In this document: positions 36,015 to 48,240 of the stretch, one piece after another
Numbering within the stretch: position 1 is the stretch's first letter
Layout of the letters: each line of letters begins with the position of its first letter
DNA from: Piper betle
Taxonomy: Eukaryota; Streptophyta; Magnoliopsida; Piperales; Piperaceae
DNA length: 64,000 nt
NCBI GenBank assembly: GCA_033002965.1
Contig: JAURVB010012329.1
Span: 1-64,000, forward strand
Reading direction: 5' to 3'
The notes under the pieces: model-generated
What the model was told of the DNA's origin: nothing
Databases searched by the model: none
What the model saw: the letters and a program-made list of their open reading frames with translations, nothing else
Program-made: the position numbers and the translations under genes

Positions 36015-39000
36015 TAACTCAAGGAGGTTCTGCTGAACTACTACCTGGAAGCTAGATACACACTAATTGTATCCTCTACTCTTTGATAGTCATGTAAACA
36101 TCACTGTAGCTGCGCCGTTATGGCGGTGTTGCTTATGATCCTGTCAATATCAACATTCTGTTTCTAAGCTGTTTGTGCTTATTCTGACATGACCATCATC
36201 CTTCTCTTCTATTCTGATCCCTACTGCTAACTCGGCGGAAAAACCCTAGGTCACCCCTAAGGGCCTATTGGGTTGGTCAAGCAGATACTCTAGAGTATCG
36301 CAAGTTCTAATCTGAGCTATATCTGGGAAGACTACATCGGGGCAAGGCCTACCTGCTAACATCTACCCATGTCTCTCTGATCTCATCTATGTGAAAGGTC
36401 AACTACATATACCCTCAAGAAACTCTATCTCTTGTCCCACAACCATCCTAAGGTATGCTATAAGTTTCCTACTAGGTACGATCTATAGGTTAATGAGCTG
36501 CACGGCTCACTGTCGCCAGTCTAGGTCCAACTCTCAGGTGTCCCTATATAAGGAACTGGACTGCTCACTCGGTTATAGTTGACTCGGTCCTGAGTCATAT
36601 ATCTCACTCTGTTCTATAAGAGAACAAGGATGGCTACTATGACTCTACTGTATACTATGGCTCTGGTGACTATCTATACAACCACTAACTACTACTGAAA
36701 GGAAGCGAGAACACCTGTACATACACAGCGTGTCTCAAGGAGTATGATAACATACTCTGCATGGGGTTGTAGAGTCTGCCTCTGGTCTATGGCATGTGCT
36801 CTGTACTCTGGTCAGTGTATACTCATCTCAATCCTCTGGATAACTAATGGTAGAACTGATACATACAAAGGGGTGAGTGGAATCCTCAAGTGAAAACTCC
36901 ACTCTGTCTAACATCTCTGGGTTATAGGAAAGGAGGCTGAATCTCGTGGAAACTAGTCACACCGCTCAAGAACTCTCAATAGGTGCTCCCTCATTCTCAC
37001 ATGTGGTATCTGATGCAAGGTAAACAGGGAATCCTGGGACCTGTGGGTTATAGGTCCACATGCTTCTACCGCGCGACTCTTATCTATGGTAAGGTTAAGG
37101 TCTCATGCAAATAGTAAGGGAGATAAAATCCCTATGTAACATAGTGGGTGGCCAAAATATTGGTAGGCCTATGGACTTGTCTCTAAGATTACCATGATTT
37201 ACTATGCCACAGGTGATCAGTCTGTGGAACAGTCAATCAATGACAAATCTCAGAAACAACTCCTAAGTGGCTCTAGTTCAATCAGCTAACAGTAGGCACA
37301 TGTTTCTCGATATTGTACTAGTCACGCACTTCTAAACGGGCGGGGTTCAAACGACCCAAAGAACCACTGTCTCTCCTCAAGTCTACGGGGACTCATAATG
37401 AGGTTCGACACGTGTCTCGTCCGCTCTTCAGTGGTGTGTGACCTGTCGTCCCGTACCGATTTGTAGTACTAATCTTGACTCACATGACTACTACCGCTGT
37501 GGTAGACTTTCAAGCAAGGCTATCAATGAAGATGAGCATACACTGGTATCGCTCTCTAGTCAGCATGGCCTGGGGTGAAATCCTCATCTAAAGATCGGTC
37601 TGCAACATCTACCTGCATTGTAAACCCTAATCAGTACCATAAAAGTACCTCTATACTCAGCGCAAGGCTCAATACTATGTCTCAAGGTGAGAACCTAATC
37701 GTGCTGGCGAAACACAAGGGAATTAATGTCCTTCTGAAAAACCCTTCCTCACTAACCCTCTATCTATGCCCAATACTAGTATAGGTCAAACTCCTATCGC
37801 CTAGTGGCCCATTGCCAAATGGTTTAAACTACGCACATGATCATCTACTAACCATTTGATCATTGCATGCTAGTTGTGGCCCATAGATGTACTATCATGT
37901 AATCTGCACAATCTGATCATTGTGACCGTCCCATCTGGAGGTTACTCTGTCATGTTCCCTGACTCTGTCCATACGCATCCCTATGAGACTGTAACTAACA
38001 GTGTCTGATGGGGACATCTTGCAATGTTCATCTGACCCAATGGTGTTAGGTCAAGACAATGATTGCAAGAGAACTGTGAAGTGGGGTCCTATGCCTTCTC
38101 ATCCAAATAACCTCTATTCTCCTAACTCTTCTCTATTATGCTGATGCCTTTGTAACTATATCTCTTTCCTCAAATTTTGACCCTACTAATACCTAACTGA
38201 TCTACTCGGTCGGCTGGTGAGAAAACACGGACGGCGGTAGTGCATATTCGGTCGGCGGTTGTGCACCTCGGTCGGTGATTGTGCACTCGGTCGGCGGTTG
38301 TGCACTCGGTCGACGGTTGTGCACTACCTAGATGCAGAAATATCTAATCCTACTCATATGCATCGTAAATCTACTACTATCTCTGCCATATCCTGACTAC
38401 TATTAACTCGGTTCAGGTTGTCCAATCATGCGTGTCTGATCCAGAGGGGTTTGGATCATGATGCTGAGACATATGATGGTCAACCTATGCTAAACCCCAC
38501 TCTGATCTCCTGAAATTTAGAATGGCTGCTTCTATCACTGCCGACTAGCCCACAAACAGCAATCACTGATCTGGTGCCTTATCTTTAGTAGAATCTCGTC
38601 CAATGTCTGATCTCGTAGGCACTGGTGGTCCTAGTCTTTTCCTTGTTGTGTCCAAGCTTACGTCTCACTACTCATCCTCATTCACTACTATTTTCTAAAA
38701 GTTGTCCCTCTCAAGTTATCTACCCACTTCAAGCTCCTTTCCATTATGCGCACCACGTTCCCTGGAAATAGGACTAATGTGGTGACATACAAAGGACGGA
38801 CACCTGGTCAACATCCAATTCATCCAAATCTCTTGTGCGATGGACAGAACTAGTAGGTCTCTAAGCCCATCATGACAAGCCTGTCAGATTCCTGCTGACG
38901 GCTATTGACATCCAAATCTGGTATAAGATGGGAACTTATACCCATTCTACCCCTACTAGCACTACACATACCTTGCTCACATCTAACTTACCAACAGTCT

Positions 39001-39211
39001 GATATCATCCCATAGAAATGACCTGTCAACTCAACTAAGGTCAGTTCCACATAATTCTGATCCAGTCCTGAATACACTGTTATCCAAACAACTTGTGAAG
39101 AAAATCTGCATGTAAAGAAAATATACGAAAACATACCTGCCAGCTGGACTCAGAGCAGTCTTTGCACACACATCACCTATAAAGTATCATACATCTTAAT
39201 CGGTCAAGAGT
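36015..39211 (-). other. Non-coding interior of the LARD-like element
   Basis: Neither strand shows gag, protease, RT, RNase H or integrase motifs, and the coding strand has no open frame of 60 codons or more. Two short plus-strand frames (36391-36582 and 37575-37784) resemble no known protein. The DNA is CT-rich on plus. A short tandem array is listed separately. Confidence 0.8.
38215..38335. repeat. Short tandem array of about 19-bp units inside the LARD
   Basis: Five to six imperfect units built on cggtcggcggttgtgcact. The central copies are 18-20 bp long and differ by one to three bases, and the first is the most diverged. It is GC-rich in an otherwise AT-rich interior. Confidence 0.85.
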
Positions 39212-39224
39212 GGCTCTGATACCA
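39212..39224 (-). other. Primer-binding site (initiator tRNA-Met)
   Basis: On the minus strand TGGTATCAGAGCC follows the LTR end by four bases. This is complementary to the 3' end of plant initiator tRNA-Met, the usual primer of plant LTR retrotransposons, and it sets the element's orientation. Confidence 0.95.
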
Positions 39225-39228
39225 ATAT

Positions 39229-42136
39229 TGTAACACCCCAAATCCGGTTCATGCTCGTGAACCGAACCGGCATGTTACATGCCCCGGTTAGGTCGGCTAA
39301 CCCGAACCTAACTCATACGGATCCAATCTCGGCGTCTTAAGATGAAGATACAATCCGTCATGAGGAACCAACTTGCTATATGCATGTGTGAATGCATAAA
39401 ACCCTAATAGGATACTACATGGATGTCATGCAACCAATTTTTACACCATCACAATTACGAGCAAAATCGATGAAAATTCTGAAGTAAAACTGACAGAGTC
39501 TCTCATAAAAGTGCAATTATGGGCCCACCCTGTCAAAATGATGTATATATAATATATCGACATGCATTAACAATCACACAGAATCTCATTTATAACGTAT
39601 TCATTCTGAAACTTGGGTCTCAACCCACTAAGCTTCCACTGAGCAACTCTGATCATATTTTGCATATGGTTATCGTATCTTAACATTCCATTCACATCAT
39701 ATCATCATGCTTAAACATTTAATCATAGCATGTGTATAAAATAACATCATAACAAAACATTAAACCTTCAATCACCCAATGTGTGTGTGCAGAAGACCTT
39801 ATTGCTCCTCTGTCCTAGCCGGCCCATCCATCTCGTGCTTATCACCTACATATATATAAGAAAAATGTTAATAACAAGCATTACTGGTCCGAAAAGAAAA
39901 TAACTATAGCAAACTGGCTATGAGAGCAAACTCTCATATGAAAGAAATCATCGTATACTCCACGTGAACACTCTGAAGGGTACTACTGAGGAGCCACTGG
40001 GCTGCTGGTACTGTACTACTCTCAGCACTTCTTTTTCAGTACTTCTCATGAAACTTTATCCTAAGCCCTCTCCGTACCTCCATATTTCTCCTGGCCTTGA
40101 GCACGAAGGCCGAGTACTCTCAGACAGTCGCCTTTAGTACCCTTTGAACCACAAGTCCGGACATGCGCTGTACTGAACAGTACCCGTAAACCTCCACATT
40201 CTCCGGGTGTGAGGAACTCAAACGCGGAGTTGTCAGGATCCCTCGGGAATGGAACAGTCCGCTGGCACTAATCCAGAGCCCGCTTTGACTGTCACGGCAT
40301 CCTCTGCATGGTACATGCAGTCGATTTCTCTATCTCTCGTCTCACAGAAACGCAAAAACTATATATATATATAGGCTTGGGTAGGGAGTTATATAATAGG
40401 CCCGAAGGCAACTTTTGGTGGATCTTGTTTTCGAAATCAACCTCGAGGGATCTCATCCTCAAGGGGTTATTAATCCGGAAAATATTCGGTTAAATGGCCC
40501 GAGTTAAGTGGGATCCGATAAAACGCCACTTAACCCGTCCTGCAGGCAACAAATTAAACATACAATAGAAAGAGTAAATCAAACGAGTCCTAAACGGACC
40601 TGGTAGAAGCTCCAAGCGTGTCATTGCGCCTAGGCGGCGAGCTCCTATTCTGTACCTACACATCAAAACTAAATACTAACGCCCGCTAACTAAATGATGC
40701 ATCAATTCAACACAATTAAACACAAAATCATCAATCGTCAAATAACCATAAATATGAAGATAACTCTAACTCATCCTATTCCTGACAATTTTATTGTATT
40801 TTTCCTAAGTTACATCATACACGATTATCATGCTCAACTCGATCTACCTCATTAGATCACTCCTTATTCATTCTCAATTAATTGCATCATGCAATCATCA
40901 CTACACTCATACTCATATGTTTATCATGACAATTATTCAATTTTAGCATGTTATACTAACAATCATAATCAATTTTAAAGAAATTAATCGGAGGTAATTA
41001 TACCTCACGTCGTCGGCAATCGGCGACAGCTAGGGTTCCGTCGCGTGTCTCGGAGCTCGAATTCGGTGCTCCTCGGCGTCCGAAGTTCGATCGAGTCTAA
41101 CTAGGTGAGCTCCGCGGAAGATCCGGTGAATTCCAGCGAATTTCAGAAATTCCAATTTTCCGGCGGTTTTCTGGCGGCTTCCGGTGGTTTTCCGGCTACA
41201 ATAGCCAGCGGCGTCTACTAGCCAGAAAGTGGTCGTGTTGGGTACCCTCGGAACCGGCTCGGCAAGCCCGACTCATCTATGACATCAGCGTGGCCAATGG
41301 AGGTGGCGGCTTGCCGAAAAATGGCAAAACAGAGCCGGCGGCGATGGGTCGCTAGATCCAGCCGCCACGGTGGCGACGGCCTCCGTTCCAGTCGGGGAAG
41401 GTCGCTGGAAGGCTGAGGGTGATGAGGCGACCGACCGATCGCGGCGGCGCTGGTCGCCGGCGGCGGGATCGGCGACGGAAGCGCAACGCAGGCGCGGTGT
41501 TGCGGCGTGGCTTGCTCGCGTCGCGGCGGTCCGATGGGGGCCAGACCTGGTCAGGGCGGCAGGGCGACGCCGTGGCCGGGCTGGGCGGCATCGGCCGTGG
41601 CGGCGGTGGCGCGTGAACAGGGGCGGCGCGAGCGAGGGTTTGGGGAAGAAGAAAGGAGAGGTCGAGGGTGTGTGTGGTGGCAAACTCGTAAATATTACTT
41701 GACTCGTCTCCGGCTCGAGTCAAGTATAATAACTAAGTCGTATTAAATCCTAAAAAATTCATAAAAATCGGGAAAAATCCCGTAAAATCAAACAACACCA
41801 CAACATTATAATGATATGCTCTATGACTAACAACCCACCCAGACTGCCCGAACGCGTCCTAACGCGGTAAACGACCTAATACTAATTCTACGATCCACTA
41901 TATATAAAAATAATAAAAAATGACTGGCATACTCTCATATATCTGATAACTCATTCTGTTCTGCTGTGTTCATGACGTTATCATCATATACTTGGGTACG
42001 CATGACCCTCCTAGCTCATACGCGCGACTGGCATCGGCTCGGTACACGTGTCCTGAAACTGACTCAACTCGAAAATATAACGGTCGACCCGACCAGTTCT
42101 GAATATAAAACCCTAACTCGAATCGTGGGTTTTATA
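39229..42136 (-). repeat. 5' LTR (element orientation), 2908 bp
   Basis: Starts TGTAACACCCCAAATCC. Its right end is ggttttata, where the other LTR has ggttttaca, a single C-to-T change. It is highly similar to 33003-35977, with the G-rich block at about 41220-41680. Confidence 0.93.
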
Positions 42137-43406
42137 TGAGGTAGTGTGGAGTATGAGGGTATTATGTAATGTAACACATTTTTGAAATTTGTAGCACTAA
42201 CTTCACCATTTATTTTGTCACTCGAGTATCGTGGCGGGTATAATATAGAGGATGTGATGACGTAAGTGTTGTATGTATGAATATAAATATTAGTCGTGCG
42301 TGCATGTCGACACTCGTTTAAGTATATTTGATTATTACTTAGTGTGAGGCAATTTTGAAGTTTCTTAAGTTTTTGTGGTTAAGGAATACACATTTGTGAG
42401 CTTACTATTTTAATGGTAGTTATTCGGACCGGTAATCAAATTTGTTTGATTACTAACATAGTTTTCTATTAAATGTAGGTGAGGTTCCCTAGCATTGGCC
42501 GGCCTAAGTGCATGGATCAGGTAGCTCAGTGGCGATGGTGGCCAGGGACCTATGCTATGTTATCTATTTTGGACTATGTATTTTATGGAAGACTATATGA
42601 CAGGTATATGCCTTAATTATGTAAACCTTGTATGATTCAAATATATGCTATGATGGTTGTGCTAAGCATGTTTTATCGTTATATTATTATATTATTACTG
42701 TGGAGCTGTAATACTTTAGGGCAAGGCTAGCCATCGTTTGTAAGGTATATAAGCCCAAAGTCATCAAACATGACAATGAGCTAAGTTAGGTATATGATAC
42801 GTATTTGGCTATAGTTGTTTGTGTGTTAGAGTAACGTAGGTGGAGGAGCTTATGGTTCATACCAGTTGAAGACCCACGTGAAGTACGAGTATTAGGGTTT
42901 GATGCCCTGATACTCAACGATGCCAAGTAATTTCTCTAACACTTTAATTATTATTCGCATAGGGTACGCAGAATAGTAACCATGACCCTTATTTAAATGT
43001 TTGCATCATGTTCATGTAACTAATAAGAAGACCTAAGCCAATCACTTGACTTAAGTAATGAGAATATGATGTACTACAACAATATGCAACCTCAAAACTA
43101 TAGTAGGGTGTGTGTTCTTCTACAGTTTGGAGTGATCATCGTATTTTTAAAATCACCACTCATAGTCATAAGGAAAGTTTTGCCTCTATTACGACTAGGA
43201 GTATTCATATAGGATTCCTTTAAATTTAAGATCTACTTTTATAGTATGAAATCTACACGCATTTTATGAAAACCAAGTTTGGTATCCGTCTTAAGACTTC
43301 ATGGGATCCGCTTCAGTAAAGTCTGAATGTGTAGCCTAACAAATAACTTCCAAATTATAATATCACGATTCAGTTCGTCCCTTTAAGCCAAATCAGGGTA
43401 TTACAG
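42137..43406 (+). mobile_element. Right part of the repeat interrupted by the LARD-like element (inferred)
   Basis: Begins with the second copy of TGAGG and continues without genes to 'aatcagggtattaca' at about 43391-43405, which resembles the end of a plus-strand LTR. Its identity as one LTR with 32219-33002 is inferred from the target duplication and from this end motif. Confidence 0.4.
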
Positions 43407-44980
43407 GCCGAACCCAACCTCTAGTTAGAGGCGGCTAGGTTTAGTTGATGGCGGCTAGATCCAGCTGCCAGTAAAGAAGGGAAAAGGCAGTGTACTCACA
43501 AATCCTTTCAGTTTAAAAATTCATATCATTAATAAAATATTTCCCAAAAATCTTTTTTTTCTTGTTGAAATCGAGTGGTAATCACAAAAATATTTTTCAA
43601 TGTTTAAGATAATAATTTATTTATATTTTTAAAATCTTATTAAACTTAGATCAACTCAACCGAACTAAGCCAGATATATCGTGTATCAACTATAAATCTG
43701 GTATGATAATGGTACAATATTCCAAACTTTGGTCAAAGGCCACTACTAGTTGGTCATTAACCCCCTTTACATTAAAAGCTTTACAAAAATATATTCAAGA
43801 CATCTCTCAATTAAAAACCCTAGGGTTACTTCTGCACTCATTACATTTTAGACATCGTTATGATGCGATTAACTTTGGCCCACAATAATTTTATTGGATC
43901 ATAAATATTTACTTATAATTTAAACTATTAATATTTATTATTTGTTAGCAAAACATTGAAATTCTGTTCAACTTAGAAATTTTAAAAAAATTGACAAATT
44001 CAATTTACATATTATAATCTTTCTCGAACTTATTTTTTTCTTATTAATACATTTTTTATATATAGTTATTTCATTTCGGATTTCTATGCATTTAAATTCT
44101 ATATGCTAATAAATACATATTTAATTAGGATTTTTGTGTATCTTATTATTGTTATTCGTTACTAAGAAAACCTTAGAATATAGTTCTACTCAAATTAAAA
44201 ATTCTAAAAAATTGATCATTAATATTTAAATACATCAAATCCTACTCATATTAAAATTTCTTTCTTATTACCACTTACTCGATTAGAATACAAATAAAAA
44301 CAATGAAAAATACATAGAATTACACAGGTTTAGTATTGTGTCAACTCTTCTATTGACGGATTAAGGGTTTTCACAGTCAAATTGTAAAGAAAATTCAAGC
44401 TATCAATCTAAAAATAATTAAACAAATAAATAAAACCCTATATCACCTGAGTTAATTTTTGTAATATATTTGTTGGACTAGAATCACGATGAGAGAGCAA
44501 AACTCAAAATATTTTTTTCCTAGCAGGATTTGCAAAGTGAACACAATCACAATGGGAAAGAGCTCATGAAGTATAATCCTTTGCTGAAAAATAATGATAA
44601 TAGAATACAGGAGTATCAAAGTTAAAAAATTCACACAAATTAACCAAGTTTCAAGGAGCAATTTATTGCTATTCCATCACTTAAAAGTGATTGAGCTACT
44701 GTTGAAGCACAGTAATAGAATATACAGCATCAAAGATGATCACAAACAAAATGACTGCAAAAATAAGGGCACCAATCAGTCTTTACAATCAACTTTACAG
44801 AGAAACATGACGACGAATGCAAAGCATATGAAACAAACCTAGATTTCGCTATTTCTTCATAAATAAATCGAGGGATCAATGCAGAAGAAATGATAGATCA
44901 ACAAATTTCATTGCACACAAATCTGTACGCAATCAAGTTTGGTTGAGCACTTGAATCAAGCAGAACCTCTTCTACTATCT
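43407..44980. other. Intergenic region and 3' flank of MYB-CC gene
   Basis: AT-rich, with short frames only. The last few hundred bases before 44981 are probably the 3' untranslated region of the minus-strand MYB-CC gene. Confidence 0.5.
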
Positions 44981-47313
44981 TCACTGAGGTTGGGCTTCAA
45001 CCTCAGAAGACTTAAAACTATTTCTTTCCTCAGGTTTGCTGTTAGAATCAGCAGCTTCTATGTTTGATAAGTGAGATGGACTAGTGTGATCCTTCACTGG
45101 CACAAAATCTGGTTCCTGTGTGGAGTTAGCCAGTGTTGGGGTTGACCCACGAAAGGAATTGAACTTTGATTCAGCATGCTTTGGTTCTGCAGCCTCTTGT
45201 CCTGATTCTTTGCAAACAGGCACCAGTAGGTTGCTCCCGGCTTTCTGCTGTTCTTCTAAAATCTTCTGCAAATACGTAGCTTGTTCCTCTATACGTACTT
45301 GGAGGACTCTTTGTAGCTGGAAGACAAAAACAGACTCAGATTAAAATTTAAAAATTAAACAGGATGTTTCCACACAGCAATGTAAAGAGTGAACAAATGA
45401 CAGCATCAAGGGTCCAGGCCACCTACTACTGGCCAACAGCCGGAGGAGTGACCAAAGAAAAACAAAATTGCAAATTGTAGAGGTGGCAGCGTGGGAGAGT
45501 TAAGGTGACCTTAGCATGTAGTTGTATACATTCTCACAGATATTTAGGACTTTGGTGTAAAGCAAACTGAAACAGCGCACCTCAAGTTGCTCATGAAGTT
45601 GCTTCTGGACCTCCATTTGCATGCGCAGTGCTTCGGTGATGTCCATACCCCTAAAAGGTCAAAGAACAAAACAAGTAAAGCTTTTGCAATGATGTGAGGC
45701 AAATAGCTTGTGCTTAGGCAGTTACCTGTGACTGCCAACCTCAGTTCCACCACTGCAAGAAGCTGTTTTCATCTCATCGGTGCAGATCTTGTTCTCTAGC
45801 AAATGAAAAAATAAATATATGATAAGTTTTTTTGAAAAAAAAATCAGGAAGATTAGGCCAAGCATACAGGATTTATCAGGAATTTGAAATCTAAAATAAT
45901 TACTAGCTAACTCATGTGATGAAGAACTTGTATGATACATAAATCTATATCCAGCATCTATTTAGCCAATGACAACGTGCAAATACACAAGTACACCTAT
46001 GTTATACATAAAGCTTGTTCATGTCAAAGTACTTTCACTTTTCAGGAAAATATATCTTAGCAAGTATTGCTATTTATGATCGATTACCTTCTTTTGCTGG
46101 CGGTATGTATTTGGCCACTCGATACTTCTGCAAAGTGAATATATAAAGATCACTAATCATTCATAAGAGGTGCAGTAAAAGGCTTCAGAAAAAATGTTTC
46201 TTAATAAAAAAACTACCTGCAGGTGACTTTTCACATGATAAATCGTCAAGCCCTCAACATTCATCAGCTTCAGAACGCCCTTGGGAGTGGCCTCTGCATA
46301 TAAATATCTAACTGTAAAAACTTGACTCAAATCATGCCATACCTGAAATAAAGACCATCAACTCACTATCTGGCCCGTCAAGCTTGTTGACAGCTTCAAC
46401 AAAACGTTCATGGAGATCAAGGGTCCATCTTAATCTTGGCTTATGTACAACTGCCGCTCCAGGAGAGATTGGTGTTTGTTGGTTCACAGGAGATCCATTG
46501 TTCTTATGGGTGTGAGTGTCACAATCCAATGCATACTCAGCAGTAGAACCCAAACATGGCTCGCAAATATCCTATTTAATACCAAAGTAGAAAAAGATAT
46601 CTGTAGCTCAAGCAAATAAAGTGCAATGAAGATGCTTTCTACTTTCTATAAGTGCTGCGTGATTTAATACTCACATCAATACCAGGGTTTTCTCCATTAT
46701 CCAAGATAGCCATGTCAAGATCTTCTGCAAACATCTGAAACTCGAACTGCTCATTAAGTGCTGAATTGTTCTCAAAATTCACGCCATGTAGAATACCACT
46801 TGAAGCCTGTCCAACATGTCCTTGAGATTCGCTAGAGTTTTCTATCAAAATATCTGATTCGAAGCCCAATTTTTGCGACGTACCACTTGAAATACATGTA
46901 CTAGGAGAGGTATGAGAAGAAACATGCGGTTTAGCTTTTGAAGGATGTGGAAGGAAGGGAAGATTTGCAAACTCTTTACACGTAGGTGAGCTTGTTGAAG
47001 ATGACAAATGCAATTCAGTGCAAAATGTAGAAGATTGACAATGCACAACAGTTGGACTATGGAAGGTAGTGGCATAAGGTCTGGGAAACCTATGTGCACT
47101 GTCTGGGGTAGGTGAATTAGATGGTAAGACAAAACTTTGGAGATGACCGCCTGCTTGGAGTGAGTTTGGACGAGGGCAGAATGATAGCGACTGTTGGTAA
47201 TTTTCTCCATCATAAACACAATATTGAGCTGAAGATGTAAATTCATAATAAGCATCTGGTCCATGCTTAAAAGTTTCTCTTTGTTTCAAGGCAACATGAC
47301 TCTGACTTTCCAT
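44981..47313 (-). CDS. MYB-CC (G2-like) transcription factor, PHR/PHL type
   Basis: Nuclear regulator; the family includes PHR1-type activators of phosphate-starvation genes that bind the P1BS site as dimers. Seven coding exons splice in frame: 47313-46675, 46571-46367, 46293-46217, 46127-46088, 45795-45726, 45650-45581 and 45316-44981, giving 478 aa. The N-terminal third is Ser-rich. The MYB domain reads [20 protein letters not shown], then [20 protein letters not shown] and [15 protein letters not shown], split by three introns. The coiled-coil domain reads [17 protein letters not shown], then [19 protein letters not shown]. The LHEQLE motif is diagnostic of the MYB-CC group. The C-terminal tail is acidic and polar and ends at TGA 44981. 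The ATG at 47313 is the first in frame in this exon. The exon stays open further upstream to a possible acceptor near 47369, so an extra upstream coding exon is possible. The long Ser-rich N-terminus favours a PHL rather than a short PHR form, but the subgroup is uncertain. Confidence 0.93.
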
Positions 47314-48240
47314 TTTTGCTTCCAATGCAAACTCTAAATCAACTGAATGCTTCAGCTTTTGACTTCCGCATACCTAAAACTTCCCCTCTAATTTCAGTCG
47401 TGCACTAACCTTGTAACAAATAAATGCAAGATTAAAAAGAACATCAAAGCTTAGGAAAATCCAACAGACATGTAGCCGTAAATAAAGGCTAATGAGAACC
47501 AAAGCAGAAATATAATAAACATTGTTAATTGTGAGAAATGATGTGAACCAGTAATCTACCACAGAAAACAGTTACAAAAGATTGGAACTAGGCTAAGTTT
47601 TTTCTCACTCTCTGCTCACATCAAAGCTTCAATTTCATTGAAGATGGGAAAGCAAGAAATAAATGAAGGGAGAACCCCACATCCACTCAGCATCAAGACC
47701 GTAGCTTTAGGCTAATTATAGCCAACTCATTCAGAGAGCATCCAACCTTTCATGTCGACAAATCGTCACTAAGATTTAACCAGACAAATTCCTTTACTTA
47801 ACAAGGGATGCCTTTGAGTTTAAACACGCAAATCATATCCGCTTTTAAGCTCCACCTGCTTTTCCCCCACCAACACATCCGGACATCAACCCAACAAAAA
47901 ACAAGCCAAAAAATGAAAACAACTCAAAACCCAGCAAAATATAGCCACTGCAGAAGCTCAAACACATGACTATCCTCCAACACAACCGCCCAAGCTCTCG
48001 AACAACTTCAAAAACCAAAAACAGAGCTACAAATGTTCAAACTGAGCACCAAGGGTGTTGAATGGAAGCCGGGAAATCACATGCCCAGCAGAAATGCACG
48101 CAAAGAAGCTAATCATAGGCAAGAAAAGCAAGAAAAGCCAAGATCTTTTTTTACCGGGAGGAATGCGCGATTAATTCTTTGAGCTCTTGAAGCCGCAGCT
48201 TTTCCCAATCGTCACGGCTCTAATCATATATGATTGAAGC
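47314..48240 (-). promoter_or_regulatory. 5' untranslated exon and leader intron of MYB-CC gene
   Basis: A donor TCCTCCCG|GTAAAA near 48154 (minus strand) and an acceptor TTTTAG near 47369 would remove about 785 bp between a non-coding first exon and the ATG exon. This agrees with leader introns common in the family but is based on splice signals only. Confidence 0.45.

Larger units (their letters stand above)
33003..42136 (-). mobile_element. Complete LARD-like LTR retrotransposon (9134 bp)
   Basis: It has two long direct LTRs (33003-35977 and 39229-42136), both beginning TG. The left one ends in CA and the right one in TA. The 5-bp target duplication TGAGG occurs at 32998-33002 and 42137-42141. 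A primer-binding site complementary to initiator tRNA-Met lies next to the right LTR, and a purine tract with 'tcgaggacgaaattt' lies next to the left LTR, both read on the minus strand, so it is oriented right to left. The 3251-bp interior has no open frame of note on the coding strand, so gag and pol are absent. By structure it is a large retrotransposon derivative that must be mobilised in trans. The motif beside the purine tract is typical of Ty3/gypsy elements. Confidence 0.93.

Noticed and set aside
36391..37784. Possible remnant coding frames in the LARD interior
   Set aside because: They are short, on the antisense strand relative to the element, and without retrotransposon motifs.
38215..38335. 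CRISPR-like short repeats
   Set aside because: The units are contiguous without spacers and sit inside a plant retrotransposon, so this is a simple tandem array.
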